Assembly (NCBI GenBank): GCA_036850595.1
Contig: CM072152.1
Span: forward strand, 24,379,179-24,443,178
Reading direction: 5' to 3'
DNA length: 64,000 nucleotides
From: Rhyacichthys aspro
Taxonomy: Eukaryota > Chordata > Actinopteri > Gobiiformes > Rhyacichthyidae
The position numbers and the translations under genes were made by a program. The stretch's first letter is position 1. Each line of letters starts with the position of its first letter. Shown piece by piece: positions 9,833 to 23,752 of the stretch. The notes below the pieces were generated by a model that was given only the letters and a program-made list of their open reading frames with translations, had not been told where the DNA came from and did no database searches.

Positions 9833-12800
9833 TAACTCACTCTATTAAACATTAGTTGAGTATTTGTTCCAACTTCATCAATTGTTAAGTAATCATTTAC
9901 AAAGCATTAACTCAACTTTAATAATCACTTTTACATTATAAACATTCGTGTAAATCTTAACAATAAACCTGTCTCTAATTCTACAGATAAATATTTCAGC
10001 CTTTGTAAATAAAATAAAGTAAAATAAAGCAGTTTGTAATGTGTAATCCTGCGGCTGTTCTGACTAATAACAACGGGCCAGATCTTCTAAGTTGTGTTAG
10101 AGAAGCTCATTTGTGATTAAACTGCAGGGAGTGGCCTATTTAGCTTTATATTTACTAAAGCTGCACGTGGTTCTGGAGTCGTTTTAAAGGAAAATGAGAG
10201 AAATACTGCAGCAAAACTCACACGGGACTATTATCTTTTCTTAGAAAGCCTATAAATATCCAAGATGTAATGTATATTCTCAGTGCAGTTGTGTTCATGA
10301 GACGGTAGAGTGAGAAGATATAAAACCAGGCACATTTTGACTTTAAAAGAAGGTTTTGTTTCCTTGTTTCATGTCAAAAAATCATCAAAATGAAGTTGAG
10401 GCATTGGATTGCACCATTCTTACAATCTTAAAGTGAAAGTATATTTGCCCCAAAGACTTCCCATCCATAAGTTGCCCATTTGGACTTCAATTATTGCCCA
10501 AAAGTAACTCCAGACGAGGCTCACACACGACACAGACTCCACATGTTTGTTTTTCATTTCTCTATTCATTTGTAGAACCACAATACAATGATCATACATC
10601 CATAAGGTAGCGTCTTTTGCCTAAGTTTATAAAATAAGTCTTGTCAAAAAGAAACGGCTTCCGATGTTTGAAGATCTACTCTGCAAAACTGTTTTTTGTT
10701 TTTTTTTGCTCAGTTTGTTCATTGAATCAATCCCACGTCAAGAAGTGGGCGGATTACACAAATATTGTCAGAAATTCAATAAGAACAAAGGTAAAGGTCG
10801 GTTTTTTTTTGGGGTTGAAATGGTGACATTGAAAAACTTTTTGCGTCGATTACTTTATGTGACATTTCTTAGTCCTTAGCCCTGACAGAAAGTGTTTAAG
10901 GCCTCTACTTACATTACAATTAGTAGTACATATTTAACATTAAGTGGCAGACACAGTCAAACAGAAGGAAAATGCAAACACAGACCGTTCTGGAGCTGAA
11001 TATGTTCACATCTACATTAGTTCATTCAACGACTTCCAAAACACAGGCTGTAGACACAAATAGACCCAGCTTTGAACCTTTCCATAAAAAAGCCTCAATA
11101 ATAATGGATTCTCCTGCATTTGACCCATTCCACTGGAGAATATAGGGCTTATTTGTGAAAAAATGTAAACAATGATCATTTGAAAAGATTTAAGAAGAAT
11201 AATTAAATCTAAAACAGTCTGCTTCTGGACATTATCAAACTGTAACTAAAGCAAACCCAAAACCATCTTCCACTTCCTCTAAATTGATCTATTAATGTAG
11301 CTTTTATCCCAATATTTTATTTTTTTATTTTGTACCTAATTCCCAGGTCTGTGTTGCCCTTGTGCTGCAGCTGGATTCTTCCAAACTCATAAAAATCCAT
11401 CTTGAGCTGCTCGAAACAAAGGATTTGCATCTGATCCTCGGCCAAACTTGTGTTTTTGGTTTGAAGATGTAACGTAATGAAGGTAAACAACATGGCGCTG
11501 CTCTAAATGGATAAAACAGTGCTCAATAAATCCAATCACAGCCTGGTATTCATTTAAAGCACCTGCCATTTTGCAAACACTTTTAATAGAAGCTTGTGCT
11601 CTATCTTAGCTCTGAGTGGCTTGAACAGCACTTTGGGAAACGGAGATTGATCTAAAAACGTGATATGATTCAACTCTGACATGACTTTTTGACTTTGAAT
11701 GTCCATTATTTATACTGTCTATGCTCAATGTCGTTTAAAACCAAACACCACTGATCAAGTACATATTAAATTGTCAGTTTTAATTGATCGTGGGCAAACT
11801 ACAATCACCAATATATCAGTTCAAACAAGCATTTGAACCAAAATTCGAGCTATTTTACTGGACGTACAATAGAATTAAGGCAGACAGCATTTCCTAAACC
11901 TTTATCAAGTAGTTTTTAGTGCTTTTAGATATGAGTTTACTTCATCTTTTAGCATACTTTACCAAATAAAATCCAGGAAGTGGTTTGAAAACAGGTAAAT
12001 GAGCACAATTTCAACGAATGGGAGGAAAAACATACCTATTTCCTCTTTATCTCTGGGATATCTCCATTTGTTCTACAGCCTGTGCTTCACAAACCCACAA
12101 ACTTTACATAAAACTAGTGAACGACAAGCATTTGATGAAAAAATACACAATCAATAAACATTATTCATATCCTTTTGTCTCAGAAGAAAGACTCCTACAA
12201 AGACTCGGCTGTTTACATGCTCTAACTACGACACGGACGCCATCTTGGACGACCCATAATGCATCACCGTCAGTGTTTTTAGCTTCGAAATGGTACGATT
12301 AGCTCTTCTTTACAACAAATTAACCATCAATTAAAAGGCAGTTTGAGCAGATTGATTGGAAATAGAGAAAATTGGAATTTGTTGATCTGTAAACGATCCT
12401 CTTTCATTGGTCCTCATTTAAAATAAGCCCTCAGTATGTTTGGCACAGAATAACACAGACAAAACACATTCCTCAGGTCACAGTAATAAAGACTCATTTA
12501 TACATTAATTATTGATATAGATATATGCTTTTTTCCATCACTTTGTCCTTCAGAGAGTCATTTCCATCTGAAAAACTGAAAAACAGTGGCGTTACATCAT
12601 TGAACATTTATCTTTGTTACACAAGACTCTCCCTGAAAGAAACGAGGCCCAGAGGTTTATATGATTGTAATGGAAATAGAATATTAATACAGCCGGGAAA
12701 ATGACACATTTACTTGATTTTTAACAAAATGTTTCAGCATCATAACTGTTAGAGTGTCTCAGAAACAGGAGGTGACAGAATTATTGGGTGGAAGTGATAA

Positions 12801-14583
12801 GTGTTGTATCTGGGCCCATCTGTAGGTTTTTGTTCTATTTTACGTAATCTTCAAACAAATAACAGCCCAGTTACAGCTTTAATAAAACACCAGCCACGAG
12901 CTTCAACACATTAATGGATGTCAATATTCCCTTCATGACCTTTATCCCTTTAACTTTTGCCAAAATAGCCACTTCAGCTTCATTTCTGAGGATTTTTTGC
13001 CAGATTTTGCCCATGATTCTCAGTTGGTCTGCACTAGTCGGAGCAAACATGTTTACATTTTTTTGAGCTGAATCTGGACACAGTTGGGACTAAAGTGATT
13101 ACAGACCCAACTGCTGCCGACAGACAATAAAAAAGAGAGAAAGGGACACAGGAAGTAGAGTCAGAAGACGACAGGAAGTAGCGAGAATATCAAAACAGTG
13201 TCTGATCCTAGTCTTTCAGTCAGAATCTGCAGAAACCAGTGACTGTTTTCAAAGTTTAAAGTATGTTAAAGTTGTGTAGCGTGTCTCCAGCATAATTCTG
13301 TTTGTTGATGACTTTTATTTCTTCACATAACTTTAAAAATAAAAAACAACTGCACTGTCCCACTTCCAAACAGTGAAATGTTGCATTGCATTGTTTTGTC
13401 ATGTATTTTTTGTGTTCTCTCTCTCTTTTTACGCATCCGTCCAAAGAAACAAATGTGTGCAGTGCTTTTTTCCAATATATCTTTATTCGAGACAAGATCC
13501 AGTCCAATGTGCCAATACTGCTATAGTCTATTTTGGATTGTTGGGACTTTTATTTATCCCGGATCATTTAGTTATGACCCAGTATTTCCCAAACCGAGCA
13601 AAGTTATTTTTCAGAACCACTCGTAAACAATTTCTAGACACTTTTTTGTTAAATCTCCGTCTAAATGTGTCATTTTCCCGGCGCACCTTGACTCCACTCT
13701 TGTGAAAAATGGCTTCATTATTGCTTTACAGAATGTAGCTAATTCATTTGTACTTGGACGATATCCCTGTACTCGCTGCTACTGGAAAAACCAAGACACT
13801 TTTAGAGTTAAATCACTACAAACTGTGTCGTAACAATATATTACAGAGAAATTCCAGAATATTTTAGACTTGGCTTAAAAAATGATCCTTTTTTAAAATT
13901 TTAAATAGAGATTTTCAATAAATAAAATGCCCAAATGATCTGATTTCACTGCTACATTTTTATATCTCTCAGTCAGTCCAGCATGTTTTTAATCTTCCTC
14001 ATGCTTATCTGCTAAATGAATTAATTGATCATGCGGATGCTACCGGCTAATGCTACAGTCTTATGGTAACTAGCAAAGATATCGGCTCTCTCCTTCAGAG
14101 TTAAATAAACTATAGAGTAACTTTGGCTCACTCCAAAAGACAAGAACAAGAGCAATATTTACATTAAAAACAGAGATTAAAGTGATTTTTCTGGGATTTT
14201 TGAAGAAGGGTTGTGCAGAAAATTCTGTCAAGAGACTGGATAAAACTGGATTTGGTAAAAACACTTGAATTAAAAAGATGAATTTAAGTTGATCAAAGCA
14301 CAGAAGAGTTTAAAATAGGTGTGAGCAAGTCCAGAATCAGAAAGAGGAAGAGTTAGAACAAGATTTAATTCAATTTAAGTTTAATTAAATATAAATCGAT
14401 GGATGTTTTTATCCAGTTTCAAGGATGATTGGACAAATAAATGGTCTTGGTTGGTTTTAATGACGAGACCAAGAGAAGACTTTTACAAAATGGTCTTAAG
14501 ACTGGTCTCAAGAACAAATCAAGCTCACGTTTTTAATTTACGTGCTTTTTTTAAATTATTTAATCGTTCACTTTTCAGTTCAT
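9833..14583. other. Gene-poor DNA between the hAT element and duplicated block A
   Basis: I see no supported exon. The open frames here (such as those near 12018, 13373 and 14403) lack recognisable domains and occur in AT-rich text. A GACGCCATCTTGG word near 12240 resembles a YY1 site but no transcript can be tied to it. The stretch lies 3' of rims4 and about 7.6 kb or more from abra-like. Confidence 0.45.
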
Positions 14584-15796
14584 CAGTTTAAATGCATTTT
14601 TCTCAGGTTTTTAATTTACATTTAGTTTAATCAATTGATTTTTGGCACTCCTCCTGTTCTTAAGAGTTTGTGAGAAGTGCTGTTTAAATGCAGACTGTTT
14701 ATATGAAAACCTGGACCTGCATCTACTTTTCTGGCCACTTCTCCAAAGAAAACTGCTTTAAGTCGTATACTAATTATAACTTCTTACGATCCTTCTTCAA
14801 AATGGCTGAAAAATCACTTTAAAAATCATAAAGTGCCCAAAGAAACACATCGATTCCTGTGATAATAAACTATAATCGTCTCTACGTGTGTTCCCTTTAT
14901 ATTCCTCGGATTGTTTCAGACGGATGCTGTTGTGATGATGTTAAATCCTCTTCCCTCCTCCGCTCAGACTCGTGGATAATTACCAGTTTTCCTGTGAATC
15001 GAGGCCCTGTAATTTTGAATAAAAGTCCGAACAGCGCCGTCACGTGTTGTGAGCGCACGTTTTTTTGTTTTTTTCCCCACAATGGCACATGCCACTTGAA
15101 GACACTGCTGGCAGGAAATTGGCACAAAAAAAGTGTCATTAGACGAACAATGGGGACAGCTATGTAGCATCCAAGCGCTAGTCTTATTCGGAGGTTTACA
15201 GGACAGTTTGTGCCAGGATTTTGTTCTTTTTGAAGCAACTTATTGTATTGTTTTGCTCAGACAAGTAAATATTATTAAAAACCATTTATGTATTTACACC
15301 TGGATGTTTCTTATCATGTCTCCAAGAAATTATGTTCACATTTGAGCTATAATTTACCATATTTTCAGAGTGAGTTAAGCAGAAGTCATATTTAGGACCA
15401 CTCAGACTTTGTTGTTTCTTGTGAAATTGCTAAAGAACAACTGTATAATTGTTAATCCTTTTTATGTAATTGTTGTAGTCAAGACAGCATTGACTGGAGC
15501 CAAGATTTTTAGAGAATTTTAAGTATGATACAGTGGAAAAATGCAAGGGAACAGTTATAAAAATCCAAACACAATCAAGCTATTTACAGTAGAAGTAAGT
15601 AGAAGTAGAACAGAAGTGTGTTTAAGCCCTAATATATGTGTATTTTGTATGTGCAATGATAAAAAGCATGAAAATGTGTTTATATTGTTGGGAATATTGG
15701 GGAGTTTTTGCAAAAGCTTTGGCAAATGGAGCAGGTTTGGAATTGCTAGCTTTCCTTTTTTATGCATGTGTTGAAAAAGAAGAGTTTATGGCCTAG

Positions 15797-16270
15797 TATC
15801 ATATTTTAACAGGGATCATCTGAGAAAAAAAGAGCTTAAAACGTCATCTAAGCTTCGTTCTCAGTTATATCGATTATAATAGACGAGTATTTTAGCTTTG
15901 GCCAATAACAGCTCGCTTCTGAAAAAGGAGCGCTCTGATTGGTCGAGACTGATGTCAACAAGGAAGTAATGGCTGCCGATAAAACTGAGGAAATGTATGT
16001 TTCTTTTTGCTACGAAATAACAAAACATTAAACAGGGATGAATATTGTCAATTTAATCACGTAATGTTTAACAAGGAAGAGATAATTGCCGTTCTGACGC
16101 TAAAGTTAGAGCTAAAAGTTTACGTAAGCTTAATTTGGTGAAATGTATTAGTGTTTTGTGAAGGAAAAATTGGTTTGGTTTTATTTTTTTAATTAAAGAA
16201 AAGCAGAAAAGCTCTCTCTGCTGTTTTTGGAGGAGAGTGTAGTCTGAGAAAAGGACAAAAAAAGAAAATC
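15797..16270 (+). repeat. DR1 dispersed repeat, diverged copy (block A)
   Basis: A forward copy of the dispersed repeat. It starts at a TTTAACAGGGATCATCTGAG head, has the core AAAGGAGCGCTCTGATTGGTC, and ends in GTCTGAGAAAAGGACAAAAA. It is more diverged than the copies at 18053 and 19003. The same copy lies in block B at about 47167-47635. No open frame of note and no clear terminal inverted repeats are visible, so its class is undetermined. Confidence 0.75.
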
Positions 16271-17771
16271 CGATAGTGATTAATACACTATTAATACATT
16301 TCCATCTAAATCTGGTGGATGTTGTTCCCCGTTTAGATTAAAATGCATGTCAGGTTCCACTGTAAACACGTTATAAATCTTTTTGATGATTTTCTGACTC
16401 TCAGTGATTGTATTTGCAGAAATGTCCAATGATAAATGCTCAGCAGAAACTCCTAATTGCTGCTTCATTTGTAAAAGAACATATTTCATGGAGACATTTT
16501 TCCACATGCTAATCCCAGGCCTGAGCATCACATTTAAATACATCCATTAACCTCAGTCCAATCATTATTATTCATGCATAAAACCCAGGTCTTTACCATA
16601 TTTATCATGTCTTTATTTGCATATCACTGACAGAAAATCCAGATTTTAAGTGTTTAGTCTTATTTGAAAGTAAAATGCTTCCAATAAAAATAAGATGTTT
16701 AAGATTTAAACACTGAAAGAAGTGATTTTGTTAAACTGCCGGTATCCAATCTGAAAATAAAAATAAAACGTAATTATTTTCATCTGGAAAATTGGGATTA
16801 ATCAAATATTTTAGTGCTGAATGATTTATTTGTCTTTCACTTTTGTTTTAATCCATACTGTATAGATATTTTTACACAAATTTGACGAAGACACATTCAG
16901 AATTTTAAATTGTAATATTCAGTTATTGTTGCTTTCGATGAGTGTTTTTGGCAAGAATATATTTTAAATGCATAATAACAATGTGACAAAGTTATTTTTT
17001 TCTGTTAAAACCAAATTGCCAAAGGTCTTAACGCCAGAATAAACCCCAAAAACAATGATATGTGTCCTTTAAACAAACAATCAGGGTAAACTATGTCTTT
17101 AAAGAGTGAAAAACATGGACATCCACCCTTTTTAGAAACAACCAGGTGTAAATTAAAACCACTTTTGTACTAATATCTTATTTAATGATATGAAATAAGT
17201 ATATTGACCAATCAGAATCAAGGATGTAGTCTTTATACCAATGGCAATTTTGAACTTTTATCTCCAATGTTTTTAAATTCAGTGAAATCTAACGTGGGAC
17301 CTGACGTTTTCGAAGGAGGAAGAGGAGGCTTTCGTTCGACTTTCAGACAGAACTGATCGTGAATGGCAAAGAGAGACGAGAAACCAAACGTAGTAGCTCT
17401 AGTTGAAGTTTTAAAGTTCAGAAAACAGTCTTGGCTGCTTAAACGATAAAGGTCTAGCCGTTCAGATCCATTTATGTCAGTTCTTTCCAACGCTGTCCAG
17501 CCTTTTATTAACGACGCTAACAGACGTAACGCCGTCCAAAGAGCAGACTGAACGAAGGCTGTGGAGAAGACCTCATGAATGCTGCCTGCTTTAAAGTCTG
17601 CAGTCGGTCCCAAAAACTGATTGATTTCTGGGAAAAAACGACTGACTGGACTGATTTCTCATTGTTTCTCGAGTTAAGATGCGTTAACTCGGCGCAGAGC
17701 TACACATTTTCAAAAGCTGCGTCTTAGATCGAAGCTAAGAATCGGGAAAAGAGAGTCCGGAGCGAAGAGTT

Positions 17772-17987
17772 TTACGATCTTTCGCAGCAGGGGATGGTGC
17801 TCTCCAGAGACATTTGGGACGAGTGGCGGATGAGCGGCGCCATCGTGGGCTCCACCATCGACGAGGTAGGGAACAGCTTGTACCAGCCAATCACCATCGA
17901 GCTCAGGTCCAGCTCCTCCAACAGGATCCGAGCCACGCCCATAAAGCATTTACGGTCCATACGGCCGTAGTTTCCCCAAACGATCAC
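17772..17987 (-). CDS. rims4: rims4 last coding exon (exon 6), copy A
   Basis: This exon encodes the C-terminal half of the RIM C2B domain and the tail, 71 residues plus TAA. Visible motifs are VIVWGNYGRMDRKCFMGVAR, LLEELDLSSMVIGWYKLFP and the end SLESTIPCCERS. NYGRM, TSSMVEP and the ERS terminus agree with RIMS4 rather than RIMS1-3. RIM C2B domains act at the presynaptic active zone, bind liprin and phosphoinositides, and lack Ca2+ binding. The acceptor is ...TTTCGTAG before GTGATC, and the exon starts in phase 0 after the CAG that ends exon 5. The exon is identical to copy B at 49242-49457. Intron 5 to the next exon is about 7.6 kb and holds three DR1 repeats. Confidence 0.95.
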   Translation of the reverse strand: MIVWGNYGRMDRKCFMGVARILLEELDLSSMVIGWYKLFPTSSMVEPTMAPLIRHSSQMSLESTIPCCERS

Positions 17988-18052
17988 CTACGAAAGAGAC
18001 AAAAGGAGAGAATTTATTTACTGTTTCATTTAGTTTTTCAGTGTAATCTCCT

Positions 18053-18515
18053 AAAGTTTATTGTAACAGGAATCATCTGAAAAAATGAGACCTTAAGACG
18101 TGATCTAGTCTTTATAATGAAGGATTTTAATAGATGAGAATGATCAGTCCACAGCAGGATTTTGTCCAATCACAGCTCACTTCAGGTAAAAAGGAGCGCT
18201 CCCATTGGTCGACACTGATGTCAACAACGAAGGAACAAGGAAATAAACCAAGGAAATGGGTTATTCTGTTGGAAATATGTCTTATTTTACAGAGAAACAG
18301 CTCAAAAAAGATAAAAATATGGAGATAATTCCAGGATCACTACAGTCTACAACGAGAAACTCCAAAGATAAAAGTTTCAGTTCAGCTCTAAACTTTGATT
18401 TAATGTAACGTATTAGTATTTTGTGTTGAAAAATTGTCCTGGTTTTACCTTTTTAAATAAAAGAAGCAGGAAAGGTTGGAGGAGGAGAATGGATCTGAGA
18501 CTGGGACAAAATATT
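18053..18515 (+). repeat. DR1 dispersed repeat, copy in rims4 intron 5 (block A)
   Basis: A forward DR1 copy of about 460 bp. The head reads TTGTAACAGGAATCATCTGA, the core AAAGGAGCGCTCCCATTGGT followed by CGACACTGATGTCAAC, and the tail GATCTGAGACTGGGACAAAA. It starts just inside the intron, about 65 bases from exon 6. The subfamily, with CAGTCCACAGCAGGATTTTG, is shared with the inverted copy in contig 2 at 37757-39103. The block B counterpart is at about 49524-49984. Confidence 0.8.
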
Positions 18516-19002
18516 CTCCCAAGAAGTTGACAGAATAAGAAGAATAAGGCAAACAGGAAACCCACAATAAACTGGTATAAATAGTCTTTTACACATGTAT
18601 TGTTCCAGACTTTTTCAGAATGTGTGAAAACAATCCCCTCAACTTTCTCACCCACAGATGATACTTGACCCTTGGGTGAGCGCTGTAATGTGTAACGGTG
18701 TCAGGACGGCCTCCAGAGGGACTCCTCAGTGTCTCTGTCTCTGTCTCTGTCTCTGTTGAAGCCTCGTCCTCTGCAGCACCTTTCTACTTTCTACTGATAC
18801 GTACGACACAAACTCCAGACTTCATTTGCAGGTTTTAGATCAGAAACAGTTTACCTTTGGGCTGATGCCAAGTCCAGTTAAATGGACTATTACTTTTTAC
18901 TATTTTGTAAAAAGCAAACACTTTTTTTCAGCTGCTCCCTTCACTGCAGACAATACATAAAAGATGAGCTCCTAAAACAGACTGTAGCTGATGTTTTTTT
19001 TC

Positions 19003-19555
19003 TTCTAGTTGTGAAAATGGTTTAAACCCAAATAGTTTATTGTAATAATCAATAATTAGTGATAAAAACAGTCTTTATGATGCCATCTACTGTTTATAAC
19101 AGATGAGAACCTCTATTCAGGAACAGAAAACCTTGGACAATCACATGATCCAAAAAGGAGCGCTCCCATTGGTCGACACTTGTCACATGACGTTCCAGGA
19201 AGTTTAATAGCTGCAGATAAAGTGTATTTTCAGCTGAATATGTCTTTTAACAGAGAAACAGCTGAAAAAAGAAAAGCATCAACAGAGAAAAGGGAGACAA
19301 CGTAAAACACAGATAAATACTGTCAATTCAATCACGTAATGTTTAACGAGGAGGAGATAATTGTCGTCCTGACGCTGAAGTCACAGCTAAGCTAACGCTA
19401 AACTCTAAACTTCAGTTTGGTCAAATGGATTAGTATTTTGGAGGAAAAACTGGTCTGGTTTTATTTTTTAATAAAAGAGAAGCAGGAGAGGTCCCTAGAC
19501 TGATTTTGGAGGAGACTGGAGTCTGAGACAAGGACAAAAAAAGAAAATCAGGAAG
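19003..19555 (+). repeat. DR1 dispersed repeat, long subfamily (block A, intron 5)
   Basis: A forward copy of about 550 bp that begins TTCTTCTAGTTGTGAAAATG, carries GAACCTCTATTCAGGAACAG and the core GGAGCGCTCCCATTGGTCGA, and ends TGGAGTCTGAGACAAGGACA plus an A-rich tail. It is close to an inverted copy at 24895-25408, about 5.3 kb away in the same intron, so the two could pair in the transcript. The block B counterpart is at about 50467-51028. Confidence 0.8.
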
Positions 19556-19704
19556 TGAAGCTTTAATTAAACTGAACCTGAATTATGTTTTAAACAGAAC
19601 CCACTCCTGTCGTATCTTATCTTTTTGATTATTTGACCTTTAATTGTGGTATTTATCATTTTAAGACCATTAACTCAAACTTCAGGTGGAGGTGGCTGTA
19701 CTGT

Positions 19705-19768
19705 GTGTGTTCAGGTGTGTGTTCAGGTGTGTGTTCAGGTGTGTGTTCAGGTGTGTGTTCAGGTGTCT
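19705..19768 (+). repeat. 12-bp minisatellite, about five units (copy A)
   Basis: A tandem repeat of GTGTGTGTTCAG-type 12-bp units. Block B carries about eight units at 51172-51260. The different unit count between otherwise near-identical blocks is what is expected of alleles at a variable tandem repeat. Confidence 0.85.
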
Positions 19769-22700
19769 TGTTGTGTTGCGTTCGTCCTGAAGCCATCTTC
19801 TCACACGACTCACTGTCACACGGACCGCTCCGTCTCGTCGAGGAGAAGACACAATAATCGATCCGTCTGAGCACATGTCGGCCCCGCTCCGCCGTCGAGA
19901 GCCCCCCGGACCTGAATACCAATTTGTTTTCAGACTGATTTCCACAGAGACTTAAATCTGCTTCGATCCGTTCCTCCATCTTTCAACAAGAAGCCATCTT
20001 TCTCTGTTCAAACGTTCAAAAGTAAAGCCGCGGAGCCTCCCTTCGACAGCAGCGAGGAGACACTGGCCGATGAAAGAAAAGGGAATACAATGGGTTCAGA
20101 TTGAAGACACATTGTCCTGGATCATCCGCCTTTTGAAAACTGATTGTAATGACTGGTGTCTGAAGAGGAGGGATATATTTAGACGCCTCAATACTTGTCC
20201 CTTTCTCAAGCCGAGCGTGGCCCCTCTTTCTTGTTTGTTGTTGCTATTTTAGATGAAAGCAGTTTGGTAAACAGATTAAAATGAGAAGTGATTGCTGTAT
20301 TTAGTTTAACTCTGAGAACTGTTTATTTAGATGGTCAAAATGTGTCCTTAAAGAGGCATTTGGTGGCAATATTTTACACCTTACACCTTTCTTTTCTGCA
20401 GCTTGTGAGCAGCTACGGTAGATTACAGTCAGTAAGGTCAGTTTTGTTTGGAAATATGCTAAACCTTCAGCAAGTATGTGTTTAAAAAATGTGTTTGCTT
20501 CTTTAAAATAATAGGAAATGATAAAACTTAATGGCTATTCACAAAAAAAGGTTTATAAAGCTTTTGTTTTTTAGGACAGACAAATGCAAAGAGACATTTT
20601 GAGGCTGAAAACATAATTTGACTGATTTTGTTCAACAGCATTAACACAAAAGATCTTTACAAATGATCAAATATAGGAACAGAATCAGAACGGAGGCTAT
20701 ACTGAACAACATGGACCATCCCCTGCACTGGTCAATTGTTGCTCTTTCCAGAAAATCCAGCCTATTTCTTTGTATTAAACCCATAAATAAATATTACAGC
20801 TGGTCAGGTTGCTCCAGTATTTGACCTAAAATAAAAACTATGCTACTTTTGACATGTTTTGACCACATTGTGTCCGTGGCCTCAATCTTTCGTGCTACTT
20901 CCCTGTGTCTCGGTCTCTCTGTTTTATCCATTTTTCGTCTAAAAGCCACTTCCTCTCCGACTCGCTGTTTTTCGATTAAATCCCATTCTCTCTCTTTCTC
21001 CAGATGCACCTAAATTGATTTGTCTGTGTGTGCTCCAGTTTTCAAACCGGCTCAGATCTAGGACACAGTATTTTTATCCTCCAAACTTCGGAGAAAATGA
21101 GTCAACTTCTTTCATGCGGCCACACGCTGGTTTGGGCACGGCAGCAGCAGAATTATATAATTAACTCAGAAATCTGTTGGATTAAGGACTAGTGTAAACC
21201 AAACCTGAACAAAACCAACTGAGGGGAGTCATTCCTGGGGTTTAGACTGGGGTTTTTTCATGGTTTTGCCTTGGATTTGGACTTGTTTTCATGTTTTCTG
21301 TCTCTTTTTAAGGTTTGAACAGGTTTTGTATCTGACTCTACAGGATTTACCCTGATCTTGGAAGGTTTTATTCTGGTTTAAAGTCCGCCAAACCAAACTG
21401 GACCAATCAGACGTGAGTAAAGTCACATTGATCTGAAGCTGCATCGACTAAACATTTTGTTCTTGGCCTCATTTTTTTCCTTTTTTTTTTTTGGTTCAGA
21501 GAAACTTTAATAACCACTGAAAGCTGTTTTTTGTATTTTATTTTATTTACCTCCACAATATTTTTTGGTTTGCATGAAAAATGTGTAAAATGTTTTTCAC
21601 ATTCAAAAATCCCTGAACAAAAATCATTAAATTTTTACATGTTATTGCATTAAAATAATTTACATTTAGTGTGAAACATCATGACTATGACTCTTTATCC
21701 TCAGTTTGAACCTGTAAAAATGACTGTCTTAAAAAAAAATACTCATTTATACGACCAGATTTTCTCTTTCTTCCTGTTTTTGGCTGTGATTGTGTTTCTT
21801 CCTGTTTCTGCAGAACAAGCCCCGCCCCCTTTCCCTCCAGTTTAATGATATTATCTTTTATTACAAACCCACTAATCATTAAGGGTTTAAACCTGAGTTA
21901 GTTTGGATTTGTTTGGTTTTATCGACTCAGAACTTACTCTGAGTTTGTTCAAGCAGCTTCCAACAACGTTTATCAATGCGACCTTTAAGGCATATCCTTC
22001 TAGATCTTGTCATAAGTCTTTGTCCCACGTTGGGCCCTGCATTTGTCCCATTTTAGTCCCGATTTAGCCCTGTCCAGTCCTGTTTTAAGGTCAGGTCACA
22101 GTCAAATCAATAAAACCATTGCAGGAACCAATTATAAACTGTTCTCTCAAAAAGCCCTCTCTAATGGGTTTTAATTAGTCGTGAGAAAAGATTAATTGAA
22201 ATCTTAAACATCAGAATAAACCCAGAAACGAGCCGCGAAATCAGGATTATCTGCGTGTAACTCCACCAAACACACGAGTGCACGTTCAGAACAAAGAGAG
22301 ATTACACAAGAACGAGCAGAGAACCGAGATAAGAAAAGAAAATGAGCCGATCGGAGAAACGCAGCGAGAAAACACAGACAGGCGATAATTAGGAAGCAGC
22401 ATTTAGCAAATAATTAGTCCGTGGAACGATTGGAGCGGCTTCAGGCGACAATAAGGCTTTCCACTCGACGCTAACACGGCTACGACCTTCGAAAACCTAC
22501 GACCTGACCTCGGATAATCACACCTGCCCCGAGACCTCATTATGAACCGCTCCGAGCTCTAAATAAATCACAACACGGGCTAATGGATAAGAACTGAGCA
22601 GGATTTCTTTGACTCTATTGATTTGGTTAATGTTTCAGTGCACTTTGACCTTTGTACGCTTAAAAGAGTGCATTTAAAATATGTCTGAACTGTGAAGAGT

Positions 22701-22816
22701 CTTAATAAACCTTGATTTCTAATAAACTGTGACTCTGGTTTAGTTCTGCTTTATTTATGGATTAGTCCTTGTCCTAGTCCACAATATTAATCAGTGAATA
22801 ACAGAAAGCTGAAAAT

Positions 22817-23074
22817 GACAAATAAATAAAAATTAAATGAAAATAGATAAATATATAAATAAAATAAATAAAAATAATAAATAAATTAAAAAATAAAATA
22901 AAAAAATAAACACATAAATAAAAATAATAAATAATAAATAAATAAATAAATAAAAATAATACATAAATAAAAAAGAAATACATAAATAAAAATAATAAAA
23001 ATAAATAAATAAATAAATACAAAATACATAAATAAAAATAATAAAATAAATAAATAAATAAATAAATAAAAAAA
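22817..23074 (+). repeat. AAAT-rich simple repeat tract (copy A)
   Basis: Low-complexity (AAAT)n with interruptions, about 260 bp in rims4 intron 5. Open frames of Phe/Leu/Ile/Tyr on the - strand are artefacts of the repeat. Block B has a related tract at 54325-54594 with a different arrangement near its right end. Confidence 0.9.
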
Positions 23075-23689
23075 AAGCATAATCTGATTGGATCGTGATA
23101 CAAACAACACTTTAGACTCTAGGTTTCGCTCTTCACTCTTCAACAAAACAAATCTTTATCTTTCACGGATAATTTATACAGATTTTAGTTCAACCACAAA
23201 GATTTCATGTTTTTAGTTAGTATCTCAAACCCGACTCCTGTTAGAGACAAAACCAAACATGGGGCATTTTAGGAAATCTGTGTCATCACTTTCTCAATCT
23301 TCAGAGTCGTTCCTCCAAAAACTGGGGCCTGGTTCAATCTAAATACAGGAAATTGCAAATGAAACTCTCTGACTTCTTATAAATATCCATCTGTTTAATA
23401 AAGTTTAATAAAGAAATGAGCTTCAATGCTTCCTTTCTCACCTCTTTTAGTTTAGGAACTTCTGAATATCCCTGTGAGTGGTACTTGGAGAGTCTAAGAG
23501 TGTTTATTTTTTATAAAGAAATGTAAAAATATTAGTTTATGGATTATTTGGTTCATGGACCTTTAGAATAAACATAAATAAAGGTTTGTTGTGGCTTTAA
23601 TCCAGGTTTAAACACACGTCTTAGTCCGACTTTTGCACTTTTTGCAGAACAGCTGCTGATACATTCACTCTTAAATGAAAGAATAGTTT

Positions 23690-23752
23690 TATGGAAGAGT
23701 ACAGTCAAATATTTTAGAGACGGTACTAAGTTTGAGAATCACTGCTTTAGAG
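23690..23752 (-). mobile_element. Possible hAT terminal fragment (copy A)
   Basis: GGTACTAAGTTTGAGAATCA followed by CTG reads, reverse complemented, CAGTGATTCTCAAACTTAGT, resembling the outer end of hAT/Charlie-like transposons. I could not find a matching second terminus or a convincing target-site duplication, so it is at most a fragment. The same text is in block B near 55255. Confidence 0.35.

Noticed and set aside
16280..16543. 87-codon - strand frame kept in both blocks (also 47645-47908)
   Set aside because: Retention in block B is explained by the duplication. The differences between copies (R/K, V/E, P/S) are non-synonymous, and no family is recognised.
17710..18080. Other frames over rims4 exon 6 (an overlapping - strand frame and a + strand frame at 17814-18080)
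   Set aside because: They are shadows of the true exon at 17772-17987, which has the RIM C2B sequence and a proper acceptor.
20794..21009. Lys/Glu-rich 71-codon - strand frame resembling a coiled coil
   Set aside because: The block B copy changes the frame locally (QRVG to TARVG with length change), and there is no homology or splice signal worth calling.
22774..23146. Hydrophobic Phe/Leu/Tyr-rich frames that look like membrane proteins (also 54280-54664 and 40469-40816)
   Set aside because: They are translations of AAAT/ATTT/CTTT simple repeats.
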